Positions 8,474 to 17,321 of a DNA stretch of 51,114 nt are shown piece by piece; position 1 is the stretch's first letter; each line of letters opens with the position of its first letter. A program made the position numbers and the translations under genes. Location of the stretch: NCBI GenBank assembly GCA_029556615.1, contig JAKQDD010000131.1, positions 1 to 51,114 on the forward strand, given 5' to 3'. The notes below the pieces were generated by a model that did not search any database, was not told the DNA's origin, and saw only the letters and a program-made list of their open reading frames with translations. The stretch is from Verrucomicrobiota bacterium (lineage in GTDB: Bacteria; Verrucomicrobiota; Verrucomicrobiia; Limisphaerales; J093).

Positions 8474-9727
8474 TCAGGCCGCGGCGGCCCAGAGTGCCGG
8501 CAATGGCACGCCGTGCAGATTGCCGGCGAAGGGAATGACCTCCGTGCCGGTGTACAGCACAACCCCGCGCACCCAGCGCTTGCCGACGGCGCCCGCCAAC
8601 GCCTGCAACCCCCGCACATCGCCGCCCCCGAGCGTGGCGCCGACCTTCACCTCCACCCCCACCACGTGGCCGGCGCTGTCTTCCAGCACCAAGTCCACTT
8701 CCTGTCCCGAAGCCGTCCTCCAGTAATAGACCTGCGGTTGGGTCTCGCTCCACGCACACTGCTTGTGCAGCTCCATCAGCACGAAGTTCTCCACGACACC
8801 CCCGGCGAGCGTGGGATCCAGGGCCAACCGGTCAACCGTCAGTCCCAGCAGATGCGCCAGCAGGCCGGTGTCGTTCAGATAAACCTTCGCCGTGCGGATG
8901 ACCCGTTGGCTCAAGTTGCCCGGCCAGGGCGGCAAGAGTTGCACCAGAAACGTCAGCTCCAGCAAGGCGAAGTATCGTTTCAAAGTCGTCTGGGGCAATC
9001 CGAGGCTGCGCGACAAATCAGCGGAATTCAACAGCCCGCCGGCGCGGTTCGCCACCACGGCCAGCAATCGCGGAACGGCAGTCAGATCGGCCAGATTCGC
9101 CAGATCGCGGACCTCCCGCTGGAGCGTTGTCATCAGGTAGGACTCGAACCACGCCTTGCGCCGGGCCCGGGATGGACGGGCCGTCACCGGGGGATACCCG
9201 CCGGTCAGAATTCGCTCCCACAACTCCTCCCGGCGCATTCCCTTCACGCCGACCGCATGGCGAATGGGTTTCTCCCCAAACAGGGCGTCCACGAATCCTT
9301 CACGTGCCCCGCTCAGTTCGCCCTGCGAAAAGGGCCAAAGCGTGAGGACCTCCATGCGACCGGCGAGGGACTCGGACAACCGCGGCAAGAGGAGAACGTT
9401 GGCCGAACCGGTGAGCAGGAAGCGACCCGGCTCACGGTTCCGATCGACCGCCGCCTTGATGGCGGAGAAGAGACCGGGAGCGTGCTGCACCTCATCGAGC
9501 GTGACGGCCCGGTCCAAGCCGGCGATGAAGCCGTTGGGATCGCGCCGGGCTGCCGCCAGGACCCCGGGGTCATCGAAGCTCAGGTACTGCCGGCCTGAAC
9601 CGGTCAGCTCGGCTGATTGCACGAGAGTGCTCTTCCCGCTCTGGCGGGCGCCGTTGACGAGAACGACGGGCGTGTCGGCCAGCGCCTGCTGCAGCGGGTA
9701 CGCCAAGGAGCGCTGAATCATGGTCAT
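8474..9727 (-). CDS. AAA ATPase with DUF4143 domain
   Basis: A Walker A motif, GARQSGKST, lies near residue 24 and a Walker B-like AVTLDEVQ near 77, followed by the LLTGSANVLLL sensor region. The C-terminal half is DUF4143, including the VDLVLED and GVEVKVG motifs that resemble a PD-(D/E)xK-type fold. Proteins with this order (about 400 aa) are abundant in bacteria and archaea. Their role is unproven, and they are often mobile and linked to toxin-antitoxin or defence regions. The start is the ATG at 9727 or the one at 9721. It lies next to an integrase remnant. Confidence 0.85.
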   Translation of the reverse strand: MTMIQRSLAYPLQQALADTPVVLVNGARQSGKSTLVQSAELTGSGRQYLSFDDPGVLAAARRDPNGFIAGLDRAVTLDEVQHAPGLFSAIKAAVDRNREPGRFLLTGSANVLLLPRLSESLAGRMEVLTLWPFSQGELSGAREGFVDALFGEKPIRHAVGVKGMRREELWERILTGGYPPVTARPSRARRKAWFESYLMTTLQREVRDLANLADLTAVPRLLAVVANRAGGLLNSADLSRSLGLPQTTLKRYFALLELTFLVQLLPPWPGNLSQRVIRTAKVYLNDTGLLAHLLGLTVDRLALDPTLAGGVVENFVLMELHKQCAWSETQPQVYYWRTASGQEVDLVLEDSAGHVVGVEVKVGATLGGGDVRGLQALAGAVGKRWVRGVVLYTGTEVIPFAGNLHGVPLPALWAAAA

Positions 9728-9801
9728 ATAATCTACTATTCCGAGGATGATAATCAACCAAAAAAGAGCCCCCCCGCCATGCGTCCTCAAGGCTGACTTC
9801 C

Positions 9802-10014
9802 CTATTCATACTTGTCCGGCCTTGCGCCGAACAGGGGCAGCGCCGTCATGGCGTTCTTCAGCGTGGCGACTTCCATGTGCGTGTACTGGGCGTTCATCGC
9901 TTTCGACGAATGACCCGTCAGCCGCATGCGGATCGCCTCGCCAGGGATGATTTTCATGGCGAGGCATTTCGCTGCGGCAACGTCCATCAGAACACTTCCG
10001 TTTCGGCGGGCCAT
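9802..10014 (-). pseudogene. C-terminal remnant of a tyrosine recombinase/integrase
   Basis: The last 45 residues (LTGHSSKAMNAQYTHMEVAT and on) match the end of the phage-integrase fold, keeping the GH and the catalytic Tyr of the YTH motif. The upstream catalytic Arg and core are missing, and the preceding sequence does not continue the fold. It is a fragment, a trace of past integration beside the DUF4143 and toxin-antitoxin genes. Confidence 0.65.
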
Positions 10015-10056
10015 CGGTGTTCCGCCCCGAATCGGCGAGGCTGCGGCACCCTGGGC

Positions 10057-10084
10057 TTGACCGACGCACGGTGTAGGATAATCT
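10057..10084 (+). promoter_or_regulatory. promoter of the AbrB/PIN pair
   Basis: TTGACC (10057-10062) and TAATCT (10079-10084) are separated by 16 bases. The predicted transcription start is at about 10091-10092, which is the start codon itself, so the message is probably leaderless. Confidence 0.55.
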
Positions 10085-10091
10085 TACGAAT

Positions 10092-10373
10092 GTGACGACG
10101 ACGATTACCGTGACCACCAAGCGCCAGGTGGTCTTGCCCAAGGCCATGTGCGAGCGCAAGCGCATCCGGCCTGGCACCTCCCTGCGGATCACCGAGGTCG
10201 GCGAGGGCTTTTACGTGACGCCCGTACCGGAGCCGACCGAAGCCGAACTGGCGATGGTATTCAAGGCGCTGGATGAGGGACGGCGCACCCGGCCCATGAC
10301 CTCCGCGGACGAGGCTCGAATCCAGGACGAGATCATGAAACACCGTGCTGAACAACGGAGGCGGAGACCGTGA
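10092..10373 (+). CDS. AbrB/MazE-family antitoxin
   Basis: The first 45 residues form a SpoVT/AbrB swapped-hairpin DNA-binding domain (TITVTTKRQVVLPKAM, then GTSLRITEVGEGFYVTPV). The charged C-terminal tail would wrap the toxin. Translation starts at a GTG; the ATG two bases earlier runs straight into a stop. It overlaps the PIN toxin gene by 4 bp, so the pair is coupled. Autoregulation by the antitoxin is usual for this class. Confidence 0.85.
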   Translation: MTTTITVTTKRQVVLPKAMCERKRIRPGTSLRITEVGEGFYVTPVPEPTEAELAMVFKALDEGRRTRPMTSADEARIQDEIMKHRAEQRRRRP

Positions 10374-10780
10374 CCGTCGTCGTGGACACGAACGTCGTGG
10401 TGTCGGCGGCGTTCTGGCCCAAGAGCGAAGATCGTCAGTGCTTCGTGCTTCTGGCGAGGCGCAAATGTCGCCTGGCCGTCACGGAGACCATCCTGGACGA
10501 GTATCGTGTCCTTGCGACTCGGATCGGACACCGGGAGTGTCCGGACAAAGACCCAGCCCCCTTCCTGGACTGGATCGAGCGCGTAGCTCTGATGGTGCAG
10601 CCTTCTCCGCTCGGTAAGCGCCGCAGCCGGGACGCCAAGGATGACCCGTTTCTTGCCTGTGCCCTGGCCAGCCGCGCCGAGTTCATCGTGACGAAGGACA
10701 AGGACTTGTTGGTGCTGGAAAAGCCCTTCGGCATCGAGATTGTCACCCCCAGGGAGTTCTATCGCACGCTGGAGTCATAA
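10370..10780 (+). CDS. PIN-domain toxin (RNase)
   Basis: The 136-residue PIN protein has the first Asp in VVVDTNVVVSA, a Glu in ETILDEY, and the DAKDDPFLACAL and FIVTKDKDLL motifs that complete the metal site. It resembles the COG1569 toxin group. PIN toxins cleave RNA with Mg or Mn and are neutralised by the antitoxin encoded just upstream. The start is a GTG overlapping the antitoxin stop. Confidence 0.88.
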   Translation: MTVVVDTNVVVSAAFWPKSEDRQCFVLLARRKCRLAVTETILDEYRVLATRIGHRECPDKDPAPFLDWIERVALMVQPSPLGKRRSRDAKDDPFLACALASRAEFIVTKDKDLLVLEKPFGIEIVTPREFYRTLES

Positions 10781-11154
10781 CGCTACGGCACCGCCGAGCC
10801 AGAACATTGGGGGCAACCGGTGAGACGCGCGCATTGAGGGCAAGGTCTTCAGCTGGCGAAGCGGGGACGTTCCGCACCGGCAACGCGCGGAGATAGAGAG
10901 ACGGTCCCATGCTTCGCTGCACGCCTTGCCTCGATGACGACTCACTGGCCACACTCCGCCGCCAAGAGCTCGATATCCCCAGAGACCGGGCCGCCGAGTT
11001 GGGCCGGTCCGCTGTGGCCGCCGCCGCACGTTGGCGGAGACGCCTCAGGTCATGGGCGCGGCACAGGCGACTCCGCCGGCTGCTAAAGCACGCGCACCAG
11101 CGCCGGCAGCGCCCGTTTCCGCACCTGCTCCTGCGGCAGGGCAATGGGGTCGCA
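10781..11154. other. intergenic region, no supported gene
   Basis: These 374 bases lie between the PIN toxin and the convergent sulfatase gene. Frames exist on both strands, but the residues are arginine- and alanine-rich in the way of non-coding GC-rich DNA. I see no clear gene or RNA. Confidence 0.35.
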
Positions 11155-12621
11155 TCACCGGCTCCTCCCGCGTTTCACGGTTGCCTCCATGGCGGACAGG
11201 AGCTCTTTGACTTTGTCCGGGTGTTGGGCGGCGAGGTTCGTCGTCTCGGCAGGATCCGTGCGGAGGTTGTAAAGCTGCACCGCGGGCTCGCCCGGCTTGG
11301 GCTTGATGGAACTGGGCTTGGTGAAGCCGCCGGAGCCGAGTCCGTTGATCAACTTCCAATCGCCGGACCGAATCATCATCATGGACGCGGCACTTCCGGC
11401 CTGCATCACCACGGACGCACGAAGGGGTCTGTCGGCGGGCTGCACGCCTTCCAGCGCCGGCAGGAAACTGAAGCTGTCCGGCCCCGCATCGCTCGGAAGG
11501 GTGGCGCCACAAATCTCCGCGAACGTCGCGAGCAAATCCGTGAAGCAGATCGTCTGCTCGCTCACCGTCCCGGCTTTGACCCGGCCCGGCCAACGCACGA
11601 TGAACGGCATGCGATGTCCGCCTTCCCAGGCGTCTGACTTCATGCCGCGCAACCCGCCGGCGGCGTCGTGCCCGAGCCTCTCCCCATCGGCGTCATACCA
11701 GACGGGGCCATTGTCCGAGGTGAAGATGACGAGCGTGTCCCCGGCCAGTCCGCCCCGGTCCAGCGCGGCGAGAATGCGCCCGATTTCCGCGTCCACCATC
11801 ATGGTGAAGTCGCCATACAGGCCGGCACCGCTGCGGCCCGCGAATTCGGGCGAGGGCAGCCACGGGGTATGCGGGGCGGTGAGGGCGAAGTAGAGCAGGA
11901 ACGGCCTTCGGCTGACCTGATTTGCGCTGACCTGCGTGGTGATGACGTGTAGGGCCTCCTCGGTCAATCGGGGCAGCACCTCCTTGAGCTCCAGGCCGGG
12001 CGCGATGCCGCCGCCTCGCCAGTATTCCCCCTGGTTCGGCGACCAGCCCGCCGAGTGGTGTTCCGCGATGTGATCCGTCGGCGGTGTCACGGCGCGGTCG
12101 CCCCGGATGAAGAAATACGGCGGGATGTCCGTCGAGGCGCGCATCCCGAAATACGTGTCAAAGCCGCACGCCACCGGTCCGCCGGGCAGCAGCTTGTCGT
12201 AGCCATCCTCGTGAAAACCGAGATGCCACTTTCCCACCATCGCCGTGCGATAGCCGTGCGCCTTCAGCAGCGACGCGATGGTCACCTGACCTTCCTCGAT
12301 CAACGGCCGCTGGGGCCACCGCGAGATGTCGGTGCGGAACGGATACCTTCCGGTCATCAGCCCGTAGCGCGAGGGATGACACAGCGGTCCGGGCGCATGG
12401 GCGTCGGTGAACCGCATCCCTTCCCTGGCCAGCCGGTCGATGTGGGGTGTCGCGATTCTCGATTTCGGGTTGTAGCAACCGGGATCGCCATAGCCCAGGT
12501 CATCCGCGAGCAGGATGACGATATTCGGTTTGCGGGCCGGCTTGGGCGCGTCGGCGGCCTGCGACGCCGCCAGCGGCGCGAGCAGCAGGGCGGCGAGGGT
12601 GAGGGATAGGCGCGTTTTCAT
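11155..12621 (-). CDS. secreted arylsulfatase (S1 family)
   Basis: A signal peptide (MKTRLSLTLAALLLAP...AADA) precedes a sulfatase domain beginning IVILLADDLGYGD, whose Asp pair binds the metal. The LCHPSRYGLMTGR motif has Cys-X-Pro-Ser-Arg, the cysteine that is oxidised to formylglycine. KWHLG and FTSDNGP are further family motifs. At 488 residues the length is normal. It would remove sulfate esters from polysaccharide or aryl substrates outside the cytoplasm and needs a formylglycine-generating enzyme from elsewhere. The ATG at 12621 is chosen because it opens the signal peptide; the frame continues open upstream only because of a dinB fragment. Confidence 0.9.
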   Translation of the reverse strand: MKTRLSLTLAALLLAPLAASQAADAPKPARKPNIVILLADDLGYGDPGCYNPKSRIATPHIDRLAREGMRFTDAHAPGPLCHPSRYGLMTGRYPFRTDISRWPQRPLIEEGQVTIASLLKAHGYRTAMVGKWHLGFHEDGYDKLLPGGPVACGFDTYFGMRASTDIPPYFFIRGDRAVTPPTDHIAEHHSAGWSPNQGEYWRGGGIAPGLELKEVLPRLTEEALHVITTQVSANQVSRRPFLLYFALTAPHTPWLPSPEFAGRSGAGLYGDFTMMVDAEIGRILAALDRGGLAGDTLVIFTSDNGPVWYDADGERLGHDAAGGLRGMKSDAWEGGHRMPFIVRWPGRVKAGTVSEQTICFTDLLATFAEICGATLPSDAGPDSFSFLPALEGVQPADRPLRASVVMQAGSAASMMMIRSGDWKLINGLGSGGFTKPSSIKPKPGEPAVQLYNLRTDPAETTNLAAQHPDKVKELLSAMEATVKRGRSR

Positions 12622-12699
12622 AGTCAGGAACTTGTTCTCTCGTGCCAATCTACTTCCCTTCGGATTGCCTTGGCGGTGGTTTCGCATGAATTGCCGGTT

Positions 12700-12789
12700 C
12701 ACCGGCTTGCCCCGCAACGCCGGATCGTCGCGCTGCTCGACCGAGGCGAAGAACGCGTCCATGTCCACATGGCAGATCACCGGGAACAT
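12700..12789 (-). pseudogene. dinB: N-terminal fragment of DNA polymerase IV
   Basis: The 30 residues from the ATG at 12789 match the start of Y-family DNA polymerase IV: VICHVDMDAFFASVEQ, then DDPALRGKPV. They include the metal-binding Asp and the YF-type steric region, and the match breaks off just after GKPV. The frame runs on into the sulfatase, so automated start choice could wrongly fuse the two. The remaining bases of 12622-12943 hold no other gene I can see. Confidence 0.7.
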
Positions 12790-12949
12790 GCCGGCCCCAG
12801 CGTGCCATGAAAGGGCCGCCGAACCAAGACCCGGTTCACCCGCGCGAGGGCTTGGCGCCATCCGGGAGCACGGACCCCGGCAAATTCGCCATGGCGTTCC
12901 GGTGGGGATCGGCAATAATGCGGCAGGCGACCATCCAAGGATCATGAGC

Positions 12950-13855
12950 ATGAACAGAATCATCGGCCGGCGACAGTTCTTGAGAGTCAGCGCGGCATTC
13001 CTCGCAGGTGTGGGGGTTCACAGGGCGCTCCCGGCCCAGGGGGTGCCGGTGAAGCTCAGCACCCCCACGCTGGAGAAACTGGGCTGGCAGTTGAGTGTCC
13101 AGCTTTACACCTACCGGCGATTCCCGCTCTTCGAGGCGCTGGACCTGGTCGCCGCGCTCGGCATTCGTCACATCGAACCGCTGACCGGCCTGACGGTCGA
13201 CCGCCAACGGCCGGACGTGAAGGCCGGCGAAGGGATGCCTCCCGACATGCGCAAGGAACTCCAGGCGCGACTCGCGGAACGCGGCATGTCGCTGTCGAGC
13301 CTCTTCGCCTCGTTCACCGGGGCGCCCGACCAGGCAAGGCGCCTCTTCGAGTTCTGCAAGGAGATGGGCACCGGCACGATCGTGGCCGAACCGCCCGCCA
13401 ACGCTCTGGATCTCATTGAGACCCTGTGCGACGAGTACCGAATCCAGGTGGCCTTCCACAATCACGCCCGCGGCCAATCCCCCTACTGGCAGCCGGAACA
13501 GGTCCTCGCGGCCTGCCAGGGCCGCACCCAGCGCATGGGCGCGTGCGCCGACGCCGGGCAATGGGCTCGTTCCGGGCTCGACCCCGTGGAATCGCTGCGC
13601 AAGTTGAAGGGGCGCATCCTCAGCTTCCACCTCAAGGACATCGCGACACGGAATGACCCGGGTTCCCGCAATACGGTGTTCGGGGAGGGGGAAGGGGAAT
13701 TCCCGCGGGTCCTCCAGGAACTGAAGCGCCTGGGCTACCGCGGGCTCACCACCATTGATTTCGAGCATGACACCCCGGCCCTCCAGGAGGACATGGCCCG
13801 GAACGTGGCGTACATGGAGGAGCAGGCGAAGAGACTCCTGAACGCCAGGGAGTAG
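12950..13855 (+). CDS. sugar phosphate isomerase/epimerase-like TIM-barrel protein, Tat signal
   Basis: A twin-arginine signal (RRQFLRVSAAFLAGVGV) is followed by an AP-endonuclease-2-type TIM barrel: LSVQLYTYR at the start, ALGIRHIEP, then VAFHNHA, CADAGQWARSG, LSFHLKDI and the final TIDFEHD with metal-ligand His, Asp and Glu residues. Proteins of this type are common in planctomycetes and verrucomicrobia, where some act on 3-keto-sugars. The start may be the ATG at 12944 or 12950. It is divergent from the sulfatase, so both may belong to polysaccharide breakdown. Confidence 0.85.
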   Translation: MNRIIGRRQFLRVSAAFLAGVGVHRALPAQGVPVKLSTPTLEKLGWQLSVQLYTYRRFPLFEALDLVAALGIRHIEPLTGLTVDRQRPDVKAGEGMPPDMRKELQARLAERGMSLSSLFASFTGAPDQARRLFEFCKEMGTGTIVAEPPANALDLIETLCDEYRIQVAFHNHARGQSPYWQPEQVLAACQGRTQRMGACADAGQWARSGLDPVESLRKLKGRILSFHLKDIATRNDPGSRNTVFGEGEGEFPRVLQELKRLGYRGLTTIDFEHDTPALQEDMARNVAYMEEQAKRLLNARE

Positions 13856-13900
13856 AAGCGCCGTGTGGAGCGACCCGCGGAGCTCCCCGCCGCCGCGCGG

Positions 13901-15586
13901 TCACATGAGATTGATGATGATGCTCCCCATGACGGTCAACAAGACGTTCGCGAACGCATAGGGCGCCGCGAAGCCGAGGGCTGGCGTCGCGCTCTCCGCG
14001 TCCTCCTGCATCGCGAGCATGGCCTGCGGAATCACCCGCGCACCACTCAAGGCGCCGAGGAGCAGGATGGGGTTCATCTTGAGCACGTACCGGCCGATGA
14101 GAGCGCCAGCCACGACCGGGGCGAGCGCCAGGATGACGCCCGCGGCGAAGATCGACATGCCCGCCGTCTGAAGAGCAGCGATCGCCGCCTTCCCTGAGGT
14201 CAACCCGATGCAGGCGACGAAGAGGCTCAGGCCGAGTTCATTGAGGAGCCACTGCCCTGCATCCGGAATCCGACCGAACATCGGGCGGACCGAACGCAGC
14301 CAACCGCAAATCAGCCCCGCGAGGAGCACGCCGCCTCCGGTGCCGAGCGTCACCGGAATGCCGCCCACGGGAATCACGATCATGCCCAGCAGCGTTCCCA
14401 CCAGACAGCCCACGGCGACCATCACGAGATCGGTGACGGCCGAAGCCCTTTCGGCATAGCCGAGCGCCTTGACCGCGCGCTCAACGTCCTCTTGAGCGCC
14501 GACCACATGCATGACGTCGCACTTGGCGATCACCGTCTCCTCGAGCAGGGGGAGCGGATGCCCCTGCCTTGTCATCCGCGAGAGGAAGATGCCTCGCGCT
14601 CCGGGCAGGCGCCCAAGGTCGCCGAGCGTGCGGCCAATCACCGCCGGGTTGAGCACATGGACTGCGACCGCTTCACCCAGCATGCTGGTGACGCCTGAGA
14701 TATCCACCTCCCGCCCAATGAGCTCCGCCGCGCGGACCAGCCCCGCGTGTTTGCCGCCCACGACGAGGATGTCACCGGCTTGAACGACGGTTTCGGGCGT
14801 GGCGGGCAGCAGCGCCGCGCCGCGCCGAATGTGGTACACAGCACCCCGGGCCGGGAATCGCAGCGCGAACTCAAGCTCGCCCACCGTCTTGCCGATGACA
14901 TCCGCTCCCGTCGCTGCAAACGCGCGCAAGCCGACCTGCGCCGACCAGGCGAAGAGCTCAGGCCGCTTGGACTCCGCACGTTGCCCGCCCATCCTCTCCT
15001 CGAGTTGTGCGGCTTCGGCCTTCAAGTCGACGCGCAGCAGCCGCGGAAGGAACTTGAAGAACACAACCACGCCAACCACACCGAAGAGGTACGTGATGGC
15101 GTAGGACGCCGCGATGTGGTCGACAAGGAGACGCTTTGCCGCACTGGAAATCGCCAGGCTGTCGACCGCACCTTCCGCCGTCCCGATCGCCGCCGACTGC
15201 GTCATGGCCCCGGCAAACAGCCCTGCGGTCGTCCCCCGGTCAAAGCCAAACACCTTCCCGAGGGCGAGCGCCGTGCCGAGCCCGACAACGGCGACCACCA
15301 GGCTGATCGCAAGGTAGTTCATCCCCTCCTTGCGCAGAGAGCCGAAGAACTGCGGTCCCACTTGGTAGCCAATGCAAAAGGCGAAGAGCGCGAAGCCCAC
15401 GCTCTTGAGGATGGGCGGCACCGGCAGGCCAAGCTGTCCAAACGCCATGCCCGCGAGCAGAACCGACGCGGTCGTGCCGATGCCGAACCCCCTGAACCTG
15501 AGCTTCCCGACAACATAGCCCACGGCCAAGGACAGGAAGAGCGGGACCTCCGGGTATCGCTCGAGGACCATCGTGAACTCTCGCAT
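13901..15586 (-). CDS. aspT: aspartate-alanine antiporter family protein
   Basis: The 561-residue membrane protein is made of two repeated hydrophobic halves flanking two soluble RCK/TrkA-C-like domains near residues 205-375 (for example RGAVYHIRRGAALLPATPETV and VIAKCDVMHVVGA). The KLRFRGFGIGTTA, FAFCIGYQVGPQFF and GAMTQSAAIGTA segments are characteristic of AspT transporters, which exchange aspartate for alanine. The start at 15586 is supported by a GGAGG box 7-8 bases upstream. No aspartate decarboxylase gene lies beside it, so the true substrate is uncertain. Confidence 0.8.
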   Translation of the reverse strand: MREFTMVLERYPEVPLFLSLAVGYVVGKLRFRGFGIGTTASVLLAGMAFGQLGLPVPPILKSVGFALFAFCIGYQVGPQFFGSLRKEGMNYLAISLVVAVVGLGTALALGKVFGFDRGTTAGLFAGAMTQSAAIGTAEGAVDSLAISSAAKRLLVDHIAASYAITYLFGVVGVVVFFKFLPRLLRVDLKAEAAQLEERMGGQRAESKRPELFAWSAQVGLRAFAATGADVIGKTVGELEFALRFPARGAVYHIRRGAALLPATPETVVQAGDILVVGGKHAGLVRAAELIGREVDISGVTSMLGEAVAVHVLNPAVIGRTLGDLGRLPGARGIFLSRMTRQGHPLPLLEETVIAKCDVMHVVGAQEDVERAVKALGYAERASAVTDLVMVAVGCLVGTLLGMIVIPVGGIPVTLGTGGGVLLAGLICGWLRSVRPMFGRIPDAGQWLLNELGLSLFVACIGLTSGKAAIAALQTAGMSIFAAGVILALAPVVAGALIGRYVLKMNPILLLGALSGARVIPQAMLAMQEDAESATPALGFAAPYAFANVLLTVMGSIIINLM

Positions 15587-15620
15587 CGCGTTTCCTCCGT
15601 CAGATCGTCACCGTTCCGGC

Positions 15621-15799
15621 TGGCGAGGCGCGCCTCACACCCGGTCAGGTCCTCAGGGTCATCAAGACCCTACTGTGTCTGCCCATCCTCTCCTCCACGC
15701 CTCGCTAATGTAGAGTCCTCGAAGGCGGGGGGGGCGGGGTTGGAACGGCAAGGGCCGAACTTGACCTGTTGACCCCATGTTCCACAAACTGAGGACTCC
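15621..15799 (+). repeat. dispersed two-hairpin repeat, copy A
   Basis: This is a full-length copy. The 5' stem is formed by GGCGAGGCG facing CGCCTCGCTA, and the 3' stem by GAGTCCTC facing GAGGACTC at the end. It lies just upstream of aspT in the opposite orientation. Related copies are at 38331, 40573, 44222, 45807 and 48319. Confidence 0.8.
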
Positions 15800-15980
15800 A
15801 CGCCTTCTCCCAGACTGCGCTGGGGAAATGGGATTCGCCTGCGGCGAACAGCAGTGCGCGAACGCCGACTCCTGCATCGAGTTTTCATGGGCAGTGCCGT
15901 TGTGGGCGGAGTTCGGTCGGGAGTTCATTGCATAAACCGCAGGAATCGGCAAGCCGATCGCGGCGGACCCGATCCTCGCC

Positions 15981-16009
15981 TTGACAGGAAAGGCCAGTTT
16001 CCCTACGAG
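15981..16009 (+). promoter_or_regulatory. candidate promoter of the PQQ-propeller gene
   Basis: A perfect TTGACA (15981-15986) is followed after 17 bases by TACGAG (16004-16009), a weak -10. It lies 64 bases before the start codon. The rest of 15800-16072 shows no gene. Confidence 0.4.
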
Positions 16010-16072
16010 TCACGGCACCAACGGCATTTGCATTGAATAGGCAACAACCGGAACAACGTCGAAAACGCCATC

Positions 16073-17308
16073 ATGATCTCTGATTTCCTGGTCCCGCGCG
16101 CTGTACGTGCCCTCCTCGGCGCTTTTCTGGTCGTCTTCTGGCCCGGGTGGCACGCCGCCCAGGCGGACGATTGGCCCCAGTGGCTCGGACCCCAACGCAA
16201 CGGTATTTCTGCGGAAACCGGCTGGCTCAGCCAGTGGCCGCAGGAGGGTCCACAACAGCTCTGGAAGGCCGCGGTCGGCGCCGGCTATTCCTCGGTCTCG
16301 GTCAGCAACGGCCGGCTCTACACCATGGGCAACACCGAGGAAACCGACTCCGTCTACGCCCTGGACGCGACCACGGGCAAGGAGCTGTGGAAGCACTCCT
16401 ACCCGTGCACGGCCAAGGACCCGAACGGCTACGTCGGCCCCCGCTGCACGCCCACGGCTAACGACGGCCGAGTCTACACCCTCAGCCGGCGGGGGCACTT
16501 CTTCTGTCTGGACGCCGCCAGTGGCAAGGTCTTGTGGTCGAAGGAGTTCAGCCGTGACTACGGCGCCAAAGCCCCAACCTGGGGCTACGCCGGATCGCCC
16601 CTGATCGAGGGCAATTGGGTCATTACCGAAGTCGGCGGAGCCGGCTCGGCAGTGGTCGCGTTCAACAAGACGGACGGCAAGGAAGCCTGGAAGGCCGGCG
16701 ATGACGCTCCGGCCTATTCGTCCCTGGTCGCCTTCGATGCTGCCGGCAAGCGGTGTCTGGCGGTGTTCAGCGCCGCCGGCATCGTCGGGCGCAGCGCCGC
16801 CAACGGCAGCGAGCTCTGGCGCCACCCGTGGAAGACCAGCTACGATGTGAATGCGGCCACTCCGCTCATCGTCGGCGACAGCGTCTTCATCTCGTCAGGA
16901 TACAACAAGGGCTGTGCGCTCCTGGATCTCGCCGGCGGCAAGCCCAGCGTTCGCTGGGAGAATAAGAAGATGCGCAACCATGTCGGTACCTGCATCCTCG
17001 CCGGCGATCATCTTTACGGATTCGACGAATCCCAGCTCAAGTGCCTGGACCTCAAGACCGGCGAGGAGAAGTGGGCGGAGCGGGCCTACGGCAAGGGCTG
17101 CCTCGTCAAGGCCGGGGCCCTGTTTGTGGTTTACAGCGACCGTGGGCGCGTGGCGGTTGCCGAACTGACGCCAGCGGGCTGCAAGGAAATCTCCGGCTTC
17201 CAGGTGCTGGGCGGCAAGGACACATGGGCGCTGCCGGTTCTGGCCAACGGTCAGCTCTATTGCCGCAGCCAGAGAGACTTGGTCTGCCTGGATGTCAAAG
17301 CGCGTTAA
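16073..17308 (+). CDS. secreted PQQ-binding-like beta-propeller protein
   Basis: A signal peptide (about residues 1-33) is followed by the DDWPQWLGPQRNG start typical of verrucomicrobial and planctomycete PQQ-repeat proteins. Blades repeat with patterns such as VYALDATTGKELWK, FFCLDAASGKVLWSK and LKCLDLKTGEEKWAE. The fold is that of BamB and quinoprotein dehydrogenases, but PQQ-ligand residues cannot be judged here, so a structural or binding role is as likely as an enzyme. The next gene, a DUF1080 lipoprotein, follows within 13 bases, suggesting one operon. Confidence 0.85.
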   Translation: MISDFLVPRAVRALLGAFLVVFWPGWHAAQADDWPQWLGPQRNGISAETGWLSQWPQEGPQQLWKAAVGAGYSSVSVSNGRLYTMGNTEETDSVYALDATTGKELWKHSYPCTAKDPNGYVGPRCTPTANDGRVYTLSRRGHFFCLDAASGKVLWSKEFSRDYGAKAPTWGYAGSPLIEGNWVITEVGGAGSAVVAFNKTDGKEAWKAGDDAPAYSSLVAFDAAGKRCLAVFSAAGIVGRSAANGSELWRHPWKTSYDVNAATPLIVGDSVFISSGYNKGCALLDLAGGKPSVRWENKKMRNHVGTCILAGDHLYGFDESQLKCLDLKTGEEKWAERAYGKGCLVKAGALFVVYSDRGRVAVAELTPAGCKEISGFQVLGGKDTWALPVLANGQLYCRSQRDLVCLDVKAR

Positions 17309-17321
17309 GATCACCGCAACC

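Noticed and set aside
10909..11637. 242-codon plus-strand frame running into the sulfatase region
   Set aside because: More than half is antisense to the sulfatase, and the first part is arginine-rich with no motif.
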